The notes beneath the pieces are model-generated. The model made no database searches. It was given only the letters and a program-made list of their open reading frames with translations, and had not been told where the DNA came from. Positions 9,677 through 17,814 of a stretch of 61,050 nucleotides of DNA are shown here, piece by piece. The stretch is from contig CAUHML010000014.1 in the NCBI GenBank assembly GCA_959606905.1, positions 1 through 61,050 on the forward strand. Direction: 5' to 3'. Source of the DNA: an uncultured Bacteroides sp. GTDB taxonomy: Bacteria; Bacteroidota; Bacteroidia; Bacteroidales; Bacteroidaceae. Positions within the stretch are counted from its first letter, which is position 1, and every line of letters begins with the position of its first letter. The position numbers were made by a program, and so were the translations under genes.

Positions 9677-10177
9677 ATGAAAATCAGAGCTACCGAACTA
9701 AAAGATCTTCCTAGAGTCATGGAGATATATGATTATGCCCGTGCCTTTATGCGTACAAACGGAAATGTAACTCAATGGATTGGCGGCTATCCGTCCGAAG
9801 CGTTGATTCGTCAGGAAATAGAAGACGGCCATAGCTTTGTCTGTATGGACGGTCAGGGGGAAATCTTGGGAACTTTTTGTTTTATTTTAGGTGAAGATCC
9901 TACCTACCAGCATATTTATGAAGGGAACTGGCTCAATGACGAACCGTATGGCGTGATCCACCGTTTAGCAACAAACGGTAAACGGAAAGGAGTATCAGAT
10001 GCCTGCCTGAACTGGTGTTTTGAACAATGGGGCAATATTCGTGTCGATACACATCAGGACAATAAAGTGATGCAGCATATTCTGACAAAATACGGCTTTC
10101 AGCGCTGCGGCATTATTTATGTGAAGAACGGAACAGAACGTATTGCTTATCAGAAAAAACTTATTAAACAGTTATAA
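9677..10177 (+). CDS. GNAT family N-acetyltransferase
   Basis: A 166-residue GCN5-related acetyltransferase. The N terminus MKIRATELKDLPRVMEIYDYA is the usual first strand and helix. The acetyl-CoA region has IHRLATNGKRKGVSDACLNWCFEQ, with the canonical Q/RxxGxG/A loop replaced by NGKRKGVS. The C terminus carries VMQHILTKYGFQRCGIIY, the typical beta5-alpha4 stretch. The substrate is unknown. The frame also opens at a GTG at 9674; the ATG three bases later is preferred. It follows the membrane protein gene by 46 bases and is the last gene before the tandem repeat array. Confidence 0.82.
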   Translation: MKIRATELKDLPRVMEIYDYARAFMRTNGNVTQWIGGYPSEALIRQEIEDGHSFVCMDGQGEILGTFCFILGEDPTYQHIYEGNWLNDEPYGVIHRLATNGKRKGVSDACLNWCFEQWGNIRVDTHQDNKVMQHILTKYGFQRCGIIYVKNGTERIAYQKKLIKQL

Positions 10178-10204
10178 TAGACATAAGTCTATGGATGAGA
10201 AAAT

Positions 10205-10332
10205 GTTTCCAAACGTTGAAACTCGGTTTTCAAGGCTGGAAACTGGAGTTTCTCTATAGGGAAACTAGAGTTTCTGCGTATGGAAACTAAAGTTTCTAAG
10301 CGTTGAAACTGAAGTTTCTAACTATGGAAACG
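10205..10332. repeat. 22-bp tandem array of short palindromes (GAAACTnnAGTTTC)
   Basis: Four near-identical 14-bp palindromes GAAACTRRAGTTTC start at 10239, 10261, 10283 and 10305, exactly 22 bases apart, with 8-base spacers of different sequence. A degenerate unit starts at 10218 and a half unit at 10327. The changing central bases (GG, AG, AA, GA) and spacers, together with conserved arms, suggest selection on the palindrome or recent expansion by slippage. Confidence 0.9.
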
Positions 10333-10385
10333 CCAAGAAACTTATGGCTTTGTACTTCTTAGTGAGTAGGAATAACTTTCCGTAG

Positions 10386-10523
10386 CTATGCCGACAGCCA
10401 CATAATATCTGTTGCGGGTGGTAGATCGATGTTATACTTTTCAGCTTTATGGTACAGTTTCTCGGGCAGATATTTTAGCTCATTTTGAATACAAAAAAGA
10501 ATCGATAGAGTGCAAAAAGTATT
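10386..10523 (-). pseudogene. Possible remnant of a coding sequence
   Basis: The minus strand holds an open frame without a start codon whose translation looks protein-like (NELKYLPEKLYHKAEKYNID, then PPATDIMWLSA and a stop). The family is not recognised. It may be a decayed 3' end of a gene; chance cannot be excluded. Confidence 0.3.
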
Positions 10524-10562
10524 TTATCCTTCTACTTTAAACCGGGAAGCTTGTTTTTCTTG

Positions 10563-10570
10563 TAACTTTG
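10563..10570 (+). promoter_or_regulatory. -7 box of the MATE gene
   Basis: TAACTTTG fits TAnnTTTG, 28 bases before the ATG; no good -33 TTTG at 20 bases. Confidence 0.6.
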
Positions 10571-10598
10571 CAGCCAATTTAAGAAAAAGAAGCGTAGA

Positions 10599-11972
10599 AT
10601 GATAAATAAATACGAAGAACGGCTGGGGACGGAACGTATGTTGCCGCTCATCTTTAAAATGGCACTTCCCGCAGTAGCTGCGCAGTTCGTCAATCTGCTT
10701 TATAGCATTGTCGATCGTGTATATATCGGACATATTCCGGGCATCGGAACCGATGCGCTTGCCGGTGTCGGAGTGACTACTTCCCTCATTATTTTGATTT
10801 CCTCTTTTTCTGCGATTGTCGGTGGCGGTGGTGCGCCGTTAGCCGCCATTGCGCTCGGGCAGGGAGATCGTTTGCGTGCCGGTAAAATATTGGGAAATGG
10901 TTTCGTCCTTCTGATATTATTTACCTTGCTTACGTCTTTTATCGCATATACATTTATGGAACCCATTCTCCTTTTCACGGGAGCTTCGGCGAATACATTG
11001 GAGTATGCCGTGGATTATCTTTCCATTTATCTGCTGGGTACTATATTTGTAGAAATATCGACGGGATTGAACAGCTTTATTAATGCACAAGGGCGTCCTG
11101 CCATTGCTATGTTTTCCGTTCTGATCGGTGCTTTGCTGAATATTATCCTTGACCCTATCTTCATCTTTGGGTTTAATATGGGCGTGAAAGGAGCAGCTTT
11201 GGCCACAGTGCTTTCACAGGCTTGCAGTGCGGCCTGGGTACTGACTTTCCTTTTTTCCAAACGCGCCTCTCTGCCTTTGGAGAAACCTTATATGAAACTG
11301 GACAGAAAAATAATCCTTTCCATATTGGCTTTGGGAGTTTCTCCGTTCATTATGGCGAGCACGGAGAGCTTGGTCGGGTTTGTGCTTAATAGCAGCCTGA
11401 AAGAGTTCGGAGACATCTACATCAGTGCATTGACAATTCTGCAGAGTGCGATGCAGTTTGCCAGTGTACCACTGACCGGATTCGCACAGGGATTTGTTCC
11501 GATAATAAGCTATAACTATGGGCACGGCGATAAGCAGCGTGTAAAAGAATGCTTCCGTATTGTGCTGATAACCATGTTCTCTTTCAACCTGTTATTAATG
11601 CTTTTCATGATTCTGTTTCCTTCAACGGTAGCTTCCGCGTTTACGAGTGACGAAAGACTGATTGAAACAGTCCGTTGGACGATGCCTGTATTTTTGGGCG
11701 GTATGACTATTTTCGGATTGCAGCGTGCCTGCCAGAATATGTTTGTAGCGTTAGGACAGGCTCGGATTTCTATTTTCATTGCTTTGTTGCGTAAGGCAAT
11801 ACTGTTGATTCCGCTGGCATTGATATTGCCGCATTTTATGGGAGTGACAGGTGTATATGCGGCTGAAGCTATATCCGACGCGACAGCGGCGATATGTTGT
11901 ACGTTGTTGTTCTTTTGGCAATTTCCCAAAATATTGGGAAAGATTCAGGGGAATACACTACGCACGAGTTAA
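10599..11972 (+). CDS. MATE family multidrug/cation antiporter
   Basis: A 457-residue inner-membrane protein with about twelve hydrophobic segments in two halves. The MATE pattern is clear: MALPAVAAQFVNLLYSIVDRVYIG at residues 16-39, ALLNIILDPIFIFGFNMGVKGAALATV in the first half, and PLTGFAQGFVPIISYNYG in the second. Such proteins export cationic drugs or metabolites in exchange for sodium or protons; the substrate here is unknown. It has its own -7 box and is followed by a 137-bp gap before the DUF3857 pair, so it is probably monocistronic. Confidence 0.93.
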   Translation: MINKYEERLGTERMLPLIFKMALPAVAAQFVNLLYSIVDRVYIGHIPGIGTDALAGVGVTTSLIILISSFSAIVGGGGAPLAAIALGQGDRLRAGKILGNGFVLLILFTLLTSFIAYTFMEPILLFTGASANTLEYAVDYLSIYLLGTIFVEISTGLNSFINAQGRPAIAMFSVLIGALLNIILDPIFIFGFNMGVKGAALATVLSQACSAAWVLTFLFSKRASLPLEKPYMKLDRKIILSILALGVSPFIMASTESLVGFVLNSSLKEFGDIYISALTILQSAMQFASVPLTGFAQGFVPIISYNYGHGDKQRVKECFRIVLITMFSFNLLLMLFMILFPSTVASAFTSDERLIETVRWTMPVFLGGMTIFGLQRACQNMFVALGQARISIFIALLRKAILLIPLALILPHFMGVTGVYAAEAISDATAAICCTLLFFWQFPKILGKIQGNTLRTS

Positions 11973-12066
11973 TTTCTGTTTCTGCTGGATGTGATATTCG
12001 GCGAACGCCCTGATTACACATGACGCGATAAGTAATATCGGAGATAACCTTCGCATACTCAAAGAT

Positions 12067-12105
12067 TTTACTTACATTTGTTCCTATAAATAAAATGTAA
12101 GTAAA
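12067..12105 (+). promoter_or_regulatory. 13-bp perfect inverted repeat over the promoter of the DUF3857 pair
   Basis: TTTACTTACATTT (12067-12079) and AAATGTAAGTAAA (12093-12105) are perfect inverted copies 13 bases apart. The left arm contains the -7 box TACATTTG (12073-12080), and the right arm ends 4 bases before the ATG. An operator is the simplest reading, since a transcript starting near 12087 would hold only the right arm. Confidence 0.6.
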
Positions 12106-12109
12106 AAAC

Positions 12110-14065
12110 ATGAGAAAACAACTATCAGTTACATTAGCTTGTTTCCTTCTTTCTTCGGCTACGGCGCTCGCTCAAAGCTGGAAATCTTATGAAAATACTG
12201 CGAAGGGAAAGACTTATGAAACATCCGATTACGTGACATTGCTGGATAGCACGTTGGTATCTGTCCAACCTACCGGGCAAGGCTCGTTTGCTGTGTGTAA
12301 AGTGATCAAAGTACAGACTCCGAGAGGGGCAGTGGCTAACCGGGTAATTAAATACGATTATGACCCTCTGACCGCCTATGCCGAGTTTAAGCGTGTAACC
12401 GTCTATCGTGCCAATGGCAAGGTTGACGAACTTGATGTAAAGAAAACCTGCGATTATGCTGCTCCTGCCCGGGCTATTTACTGGGGAGCGAGACAAATAA
12501 TGCTCGAAATCGGCGCTTTGCAACCCGGTGATGTTGTGGATTATGAGATAGCCAAGAAGGGGTTCACTTATGCGTTGCTTGGAGCCGGTGATGAAGACGA
12601 TTCTCGTTTTATCCCGCCTATGCGCGGGCAATTTTATGATATTGTTCCTTTCTGGAGCGCTGCCCCCACCGTGCGTAAAGTTTATAAAGTAGCTGTTCCT
12701 ATGGAGAAAGAACTGCAATTCCAGTTCTATCAGGGGGAATGTGCTTCGTCCATGCGTTATGAAAATAATAGCAAGGTATACACTTTTGCCATGGATAATG
12801 TAATGCCTTTCGGCAGAGAGCCGAATATGGTGGATCTTTTCGATGCAGCTCCCAAATTGATGATGTCTTCCACTCCTCAATGGAAAGACAAATCTTTGTG
12901 GTTCAACAAAGTGAATGAAGACTATGGTAGTTTTGCCCCACTGCCCGAAGCGCAGAAAAAAGTGGATGAACTGATAAAAGGCAAGAAGACCGAAATGGAA
13001 AAGATTGCCGTGCTGACTCATTGGGTGGCTGATAATATCCGTTATGCCGGTATATCCATGGGAAAAGGAGAGGGCTTTACACTTCACAATACCAAGATGA
13101 ACTATACCGACCGTTGCGGAGTCTGTAAAGACATAGCGGGTACACTGATTTCTTTCCTGCGCATGGCCGGTTTCGAAGCCTATCCGGCTATGACAATGGC
13201 GGGTAGCCGTGTGGAAAGCATTCCTGCCGACCATTTTAATCACTGTGTGGCAGTGGTGAAGTTGAGCAACGGAACATACATGCCACTCGATCCTACCTGG
13301 GTTCCTTTCTGTCGCGAACTATGGAGCAGTGCCGAACAGCAGCAGAACTATCTGCCGGGTGTGCCCGAAGGTTCTGATTTGTGTATTACTCCGGTGTCAG
13401 CTCCCGAAAATCATTATGTGCGTATCAAAGCCGATAACCGCTTGGATGCAGACGGTACTTTGCGCGGTACTTTCACTCTTACCGCCGAGGGGCAGAGTGA
13501 CAGTAATATCCGCCGTATCTTTACTACCGGATTCCGGAGCGAATGGAAAAATACAATGGAAAGCCAGCTTTTAGCCATATCTCCCAAAGCTAAATTGCTG
13601 AGCGTAGACTACGGCAAGAATCCTAAAGACTATCAGGCAGCACCTATTAAAATCACTTTCCGTTATGAAATACCGGACTATGCATTGAAAGGTGAGAAGG
13701 AGATGTTCTTCCGTCCGTTGGTGATGAATAACCTTTATAATCAGGTACGCTCTTATTTGCGTATCGATACTTCACTGAAAGAGCGTAAGTATGGTTTTAA
13801 AGATGGATGTTCGCGTTTGGTTGAACTGGATGAAACGATTCAACTTCCGGCAGGATACAAGCTGGCGAATGCCGACAAGAATGAGACAATGCAAGGTACG
13901 GGAGCCGATTTTGAGGGTTCATTGGCGCAGCAAGGAAACAAAGTGCTGCTTCACAACAAACTGGCTTTGAAGAAACGTGTTTATGAGGCTGCTGATTGGG
14001 ATAGTTTCCGTAATGCTGTGAATGCGCACAAAGCGTATGGTGAATATTTAGTGATTAAAAAGTAG
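12110..14065 (+). CDS. Secreted DUF3857 and transglutaminase-like protein, catalytically complete
   Basis: A 651-residue exported protein with signal peptide MRKQLSVTLACFLLSSATALAQ. An N-terminal DUF3857 domain (about 35-240) is followed by a transglutaminase-like cysteine peptidase fold (about 285-400) with Cys339 in RCGVCKD, His375 or His378 in ADHFNHC, and Asp394 in PLDPTW. A beta-rich DUF2569-like C-terminal region follows. Cell-envelope transglutaminase-like proteins hydrolyse or cross-link amide bonds; the substrate is unknown. It is 6 bases from its paralogue-like neighbour and likely shares its mRNA. A long antisense open frame over this gene is a shadow. Confidence 0.85.
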   Translation: MRKQLSVTLACFLLSSATALAQSWKSYENTAKGKTYETSDYVTLLDSTLVSVQPTGQGSFAVCKVIKVQTPRGAVANRVIKYDYDPLTAYAEFKRVTVYRANGKVDELDVKKTCDYAAPARAIYWGARQIMLEIGALQPGDVVDYEIAKKGFTYALLGAGDEDDSRFIPPMRGQFYDIVPFWSAAPTVRKVYKVAVPMEKELQFQFYQGECASSMRYENNSKVYTFAMDNVMPFGREPNMVDLFDAAPKLMMSSTPQWKDKSLWFNKVNEDYGSFAPLPEAQKKVDELIKGKKTEMEKIAVLTHWVADNIRYAGISMGKGEGFTLHNTKMNYTDRCGVCKDIAGTLISFLRMAGFEAYPAMTMAGSRVESIPADHFNHCVAVVKLSNGTYMPLDPTWVPFCRELWSSAEQQQNYLPGVPEGSDLCITPVSAPENHYVRIKADNRLDADGTLRGTFTLTAEGQSDSNIRRIFTTGFRSEWKNTMESQLLAISPKAKLLSVDYGKNPKDYQAAPIKITFRYEIPDYALKGEKEMFFRPLVMNNLYNQVRSYLRIDTSLKERKYGFKDGCSRLVELDETIQLPAGYKLANADKNETMQGTGADFEGSLAQQGNKVLLHNKLALKKRVYEAADWDSFRNAVNAHKAYGEYLVIKK

Positions 14066-14071
14066 AGCAGA

Positions 14072-15625
14072 ATGAAAAATATACATTATTATATAGTTAC
14101 GCTGGTGGTACTCTTATTTATGGTAGCTCCGGCAAAAGCGGTATCCGAAGCCGAATTCGGGAAATTGCACAAAACGTACATCTTGCATACTGACGGTAGC
14201 CAGGAGATGCGTGTACAAAAGGAACTGACATTGTTTACCCATACGGCAATGAATCGTCTGTATGGCGAAAGTTTTATTGTTTACAATCCGGAGTTTCAAG
14301 AATTGAAGATTCACGAATCGTATACCCGTCAGAAAGATGGCAATATCGTTAAGACGCCCGAAAACGCGTTTGTTGAGGTACTTCCTTCTGCTGCAGCCGA
14401 TGCTCCGGCATATAATGGTCTGAAAGAAATGGTTGTAGTCCATACCGGATTGGAGCTGGGAGCTACTATTTATCTGGATTACTCGGTTATTACCCGTCCG
14501 GGGTATCTTCCCGAACTGGATGTGTGCGAGCAGATAGAGGAATTATCTCCTATCAGGGAGTATGTGCTTTCGGTATCGGTACCCGAAAACAAACCTTTGC
14601 ATTATGAGTTATTGAATGGAAAAGCTGTTCCGGTGGTGAAAACAGCGGGTGGTGTAAAGACTGTGACCTGGGCGTTGAAGAATGTGCAACCTCGTCCTAG
14701 TATGCTTGCTGTTTCTTTGCCGGCAGGTAACGTACAGGCTATTGTGGCTTCTACGTATGCTTCAAAAGCCGATGCGTTGAAAGTGATTAAACGGCAATTT
14801 GAAAGTAACGACAAAGAAGTTTCTGAACTGGCAAAGAGGTTGACTGCCAATACACAAAGTTCGGAGCAAAAAACGAAACAACTCACTGCTTACGTGCAAG
14901 GATTAGGAAACTGCCGTTTGTCATTGTCACAAACCGGGTATCGTTTGCGTCCGGTTGCCGAAGTGATTCGTTCGGCTTATGGAACGGAAGTGGAGAAAGC
15001 GGCTTTGCTGGCTGCTTTGCAACAGGCAAGCGGCATTCAGGCCGAAGTAAAGGCTGTCTTTCCTAAAACAGAAGATAAGGATGCGGCAGGACTCGCTGCT
15101 GTCAGCAGACTGTTTGTTGCTGATAATGCTATTGCCGATATACAGGATTTTGTATCTGTTGTCAACATGGACGCCCGGTCGGTGACTTTGGAAGGAGTTT
15201 CCCATGTTATTTCGCAAACCGACACATTACGAGTGACGGCAGAAGCCGGAAAAACTTTGGAAGCAGGTTACCGGAAATTTGAACTGCCACAGGCGCGGAA
15301 TGGTTGGGCTGCTTATGAAGGACGTTCAACAGTTGTAAATACGACTCGCCCGGTTAATCTGTTATTGAGATATTTACCTGATGAAACTTATACTTGTATT
15401 GTGAAAGTTGCTGACGGGATGAGGCCGGTAGTGCTGCCGACTGATAAGAAGATTGATAATCCGGTAGGTACCGTAGGAGTTACAGTGAAAAAAGCGGCAA
15501 AGGAGATAAAGATTGTCCGTACCTTGAAACTGAAAAAGCAATTGATAACTCCGGCCGAATATCCGGCATACTATCGTTTGATGTCGGAATGGTTGGATAC
15601 CGGTGAAAGCGTTTTGTTATTTTAA
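14072..15625 (+). CDS. Secreted DUF3857 protein lacking the transglutaminase cysteine
   Basis: A 517-residue exported partner of the preceding gene with signal peptide MKNIHYYIVTLVVLLFMVAPAKA. The N-terminal half matches DUF3857 (TLFTHTAMNRLYGES, LELGATIYLDYSVITRPGYLPEL). The second half keeps the transglutaminase scaffold, but the catalytic block reads SAYGTEVEKAALLAALQQASG: the Cys of the GxCxD/A motif is replaced, so catalysis is not expected. It may bind the same substrate or assist the active paralogue. This is inferred from the 6-base spacing and the shared domain architecture. Confidence 0.8.
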   Translation: MKNIHYYIVTLVVLLFMVAPAKAVSEAEFGKLHKTYILHTDGSQEMRVQKELTLFTHTAMNRLYGESFIVYNPEFQELKIHESYTRQKDGNIVKTPENAFVEVLPSAAADAPAYNGLKEMVVVHTGLELGATIYLDYSVITRPGYLPELDVCEQIEELSPIREYVLSVSVPENKPLHYELLNGKAVPVVKTAGGVKTVTWALKNVQPRPSMLAVSLPAGNVQAIVASTYASKADALKVIKRQFESNDKEVSELAKRLTANTQSSEQKTKQLTAYVQGLGNCRLSLSQTGYRLRPVAEVIRSAYGTEVEKAALLAALQQASGIQAEVKAVFPKTEDKDAAGLAAVSRLFVADNAIADIQDFVSVVNMDARSVTLEGVSHVISQTDTLRVTAEAGKTLEAGYRKFELPQARNGWAAYEGRSTVVNTTRPVNLLLRYLPDETYTCIVKVADGMRPVVLPTDKKIDNPVGTVGVTVKKAAKEIKIVRTLKLKKQLITPAEYPAYYRLMSEWLDTGESVLLF

Positions 15626-15630
15626 TCTGT

Positions 15631-15665
15631 CTTCTGCTGTTTTATAGGCGATGAAGCAGCAGAAG
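15631..15665 (+). terminator. Stem-loop after the DUF3857 pair
   Basis: CTTCTGCTG pairs perfectly with CAGCAGAAG across a 17-base loop, 6 bases after the stop. There is no T-run, so termination is uncertain. Confidence 0.4.
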
Positions 15666-15713
15666 ACTTCGATACGCTGCTCGGTAAAGTGGAATATGGG
15701 GAGTGTTTTCAAA

Positions 15714-15781
15714 GTTCCTTTTGATATGCGGAAGGCCTTATGTAAAATTTTACTTAAGGCCTTCCGCATATCAAAAGGAAC
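15714..15781. repeat. 68-bp near-perfect palindrome
   Basis: The two 34-base arms pair at 33 of 34 positions; the only exception is T15741 opposite T15754. The centre is itself a 12-bp palindrome, GTAAAATTTTAC (15742-15753), so there is almost no loop. Outer arms read GTTCCTTTTGATATGCGG and its complement. It lies at the border between the DUF3857 pair and the glycosyltransferase island. It could be a strong terminator for both directions, a recombination scar or a MITE-like element; the sequence alone does not decide. Confidence 0.92.
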
Positions 15782-15883
15782 GAAATGTTAAAATATACCT
15801 AGGGGTGTGGGGACAGACGCTCCTGCGGTGTATTTATATTATAGAGAAGCATTAAATCTGGATACAAATAAAAAACACTCGTC

Positions 15884-16405
15884 ATGAAAATGGATAAACT
15901 AAAAAAGGATGATATTCAGTTAGAAAAAGTAGTATCTGAATTGAAGGAGAGGTTGAAATACAAAGATGAGCTGAATCTAAATTTAATCCAGCGTAATCGA
16001 GAGCTGAAAGCTAAACTCAGATTGCAGTTATCTCTTAAAAGTGAATTAACTGAAAAAGAATTATTATTGACAGTTGGTTTAGAGTCATTGTTGCTTTTGA
16101 AGAAACATCGATATAATCACATCAAGAAAGAGGAAGACTGGCTGTTGCTTTACGATGCTATCAATATATTATATGGAGATATTAGCCATATAGTTTCTTC
16201 CTTTGGCCTAACCTCTCAAGAGATGAAGGTTTGTTATCTTACTTATATAGGAATCACCATCTCTGAACAAGCGAAAGTCCTGATTATTGAGACAAATACA
16301 ATCAAAAGGTATAAAAACAGGATAAAAAACAAGTTGAAATTAGGAGAAGAAATTCTACTATCTGTCTACCTAAATCTCAATTCAAAGAAGATAAATAAGA
16401 ATTAA
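15884..16405 (+). CDS. Coiled-coil LuxR-type HTH regulator
   Basis: A 173-residue cytoplasmic protein. Residues about 5-80 are charged and heptad-like (VVSELKERLKYKDELNLNL), predicting a coiled coil. The C terminus holds a LuxR/GerE-like helix-turn-helix: GLTSQEMKVCYLTYIGITI, then EQAKVLIIETNTIKRYKNRI and KNKLKL. There is no receiver or membrane domain. It resembles the single-domain versions of the Bacteroidetes TPR-LuxR regulators with the sensing part cut down to a coiled coil. It lies 125 bases upstream of the operon starting at 16531, which has its own promoter, and is the natural candidate to regulate it. A second ATG at 15890 is equally usable. Confidence 0.75.
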   Translation: MKMDKLKKDDIQLEKVVSELKERLKYKDELNLNLIQRNRELKAKLRLQLSLKSELTEKELLLTVGLESLLLLKKHRYNHIKKEEDWLLLYDAINILYGDISHIVSSFGLTSQEMKVCYLTYIGITISEQAKVLIIETNTIKRYKNRIKNKLKLGEEILLSVYLNLNSKKINKN

Positions 16406-16467
16406 ACGTACAGATAATCAACAAAGTACATGTATAGATAATTTATGCATTTTGTCCTCCTTCAATA

Positions 16468-16499
16468 ATTGCATGATATTATAATCCAGACTATCTTTG
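16468..16499 (+). promoter_or_regulatory. Promoter of the glycosyltransferase/exported-protein operon
   Basis: ATTG (16468-16471), 20 bases, then TATCTTTG (16492-16499): close to the Bacteroidetes consensus TTTG-N20-TAnnTTTG. The ATG follows 31 bases later. Confidence 0.75.
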
Positions 16500-16530
16500 T
16501 CTCACAATAACAAATATATTACTTAATGCT

Positions 16531-17814
16531 ATGAATACATCAACATTTACCAAAACGATTGTCTCACATTGGAGTGTTATTGCAGTTGTTGCTGTATTGA
16601 TATATTATAGTATATTTTCGCACGAATTTCAATTGTATTGGGATGATCAGTGGCAAGTGATCAATTCGATGACGAACGACGGGATATCATTGAAGAATTT
16701 GCAGACTATATTCCACAGTATTAGTAACGGTCAATACTCCCCAATCAATCAATTATACTACACACTTATTCATCTATGCTTCGGCTACAGTAGTTTAGCC
16801 TTTCATATAGGTAATTTGCTGTTTCATATATTTAATGCCTATTTAGTGTACTTATTGGCCTATTCTTTTATAAGAAATCATTTTGATTCTAAAAAGGCAT
16901 TGGGTATATCCTTCTTCACCGCACTGTTATTTGCCATACACCCGGTTCAGGTAGAAACCGTTTGTTGGATTAGTGCGTCGAAGATAGTGCTTAGCACTTT
17001 TTTCTATTTGTCGGCACTGATATGCTACATACAATATATGCGCAATAGTAAATGGCAGTATCTTCTAGCGAGTGTGGTCAGTAGTATATTGGCTATGGGC
17101 TGCAAAGAACAGTCCGTTATTATAGTTCCATGCTTGTTGCTGTTCGACTGGATGCTGTTCAAAAGAAATATGCGTTCCTTGAAAGTGTATATCGAAAAAG
17201 TATATTATCTCATTCCTGCTATTGCCATTTTTATAGTTACCCTTGTGGCCAACAAAAATACAGGAGAAGAAATCATAGGATATACGATAGTAGATCGTTT
17301 TATATTCCTTTGCTATTCAGTGTTTAAGTATCTCTTGATTTCGGCTATTCCTTTCAAGCTTTCCTATCTTTATCCTTTCCCCTTTCAGGTAGGCGAAAAG
17401 ATACCCATGGCTTTATGGATATACCCATTTGTTATCCTATTCATAGGATATGTAATATACCTATACCGCAGAAAGACATTATTGGTCTTTGGCACGCTGT
17501 TTTTCATATTACATCTGCTGCCGGTGCTTCATGTGATTCCGCTACCCCGCTACGTTGTTGCAGCCGACCGCTATCTGTATATACCGTATATTGCATTTGC
17601 AATTGGGCTTTCCATATTGTCATATCATCTATACGAACGCCAAAGAAAGTGGATTCTATATGCCGGATTCCTATATTGTTCATACCTATGCGTTTACACC
17701 GCCAGCTATGCTCCTGCATGGAAGAACTCAGATACTTTGAAAGAGCACTTTAAAGAAGTTTTAAAGAAAAGAGAAACTAACCTTAGTATTAATTATAAAA
17801 ACGAGAAACAATGA
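16531..17814 (+). CDS. TMTC-like (DUF1736-type) membrane glycosyltransferase without TPR tail
   Basis: A 427-residue polytopic protein with about ten hydrophobic segments. It resembles the membrane half of the TMTC O-mannosyltransferases and their bacterial relatives: a first-loop acidic motif YWDDQW (residues 37-41), LFAIHPVQVETVCW (133-146), GCKEQSV (190-196) and AADRYLYIPYIAF near the C-terminal third. Eukaryotic TMTCs carry a long TPR tail; here the protein ends soon after the last membrane segments. Such GT-C enzymes use polyprenyl-phosphate sugars to glycosylate Ser/Thr on exported proteins. It overlaps the next gene (ATGA), which encodes a Ser/Thr-rich exported protein, so that protein is the inferred acceptor. 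Confidence 0.75.
   Translation: MNTSTFTKTIVSHWSVIAVVAVLIYYSIFSHEFQLYWDDQWQVINSMTNDGISLKNLQTIFHSISNGQYSPINQLYYTLIHLCFGYSSLAFHIGNLLFHIFNAYLVYLLAYSFIRNHFDSKKALGISFFTALLFAIHPVQVETVCWISASKIVLSTFFYLSALICYIQYMRNSKWQYLLASVVSSILAMGCKEQSVIIVPCLLLFDWMLFKRNMRSLKVYIEKVYYLIPAIAIFIVTLVANKNTGEEIIGYTIVDRFIFLCYSVFKYLLISAIPFKLSYLYPFPFQVGEKIPMALWIYPFVILFIGYVIYLYRRKTLLVFGTLFFILHLLPVLHVIPLPRYVVAADRYLYIPYIAFAIGLSILSYHLYERQRKWILYAGFLYCSYLCVYTASYAPAWKNSDTLKEHFKEVLKKRETNLSINYKNEKQ

Noticed and set aside
10218..10332. CRISPR array at the tandem palindromes
   Set aside because: Spacers are only 8 bases and the repeat 14; no cas genes are present.
12134..13243. Long minus-strand open frame antisense to the transglutaminase gene
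   Set aside because: Composition follows the codon pattern of the plus-strand gene; no family features, and the plus-strand protein has a signal peptide and full catalytic triad.
15650..15723. Short coding remnant after the DUF3857 pair
   Set aside because: The 24-codon open stretch overlaps a stem-loop and the palindrome arm; no homology is recognisable by eye.
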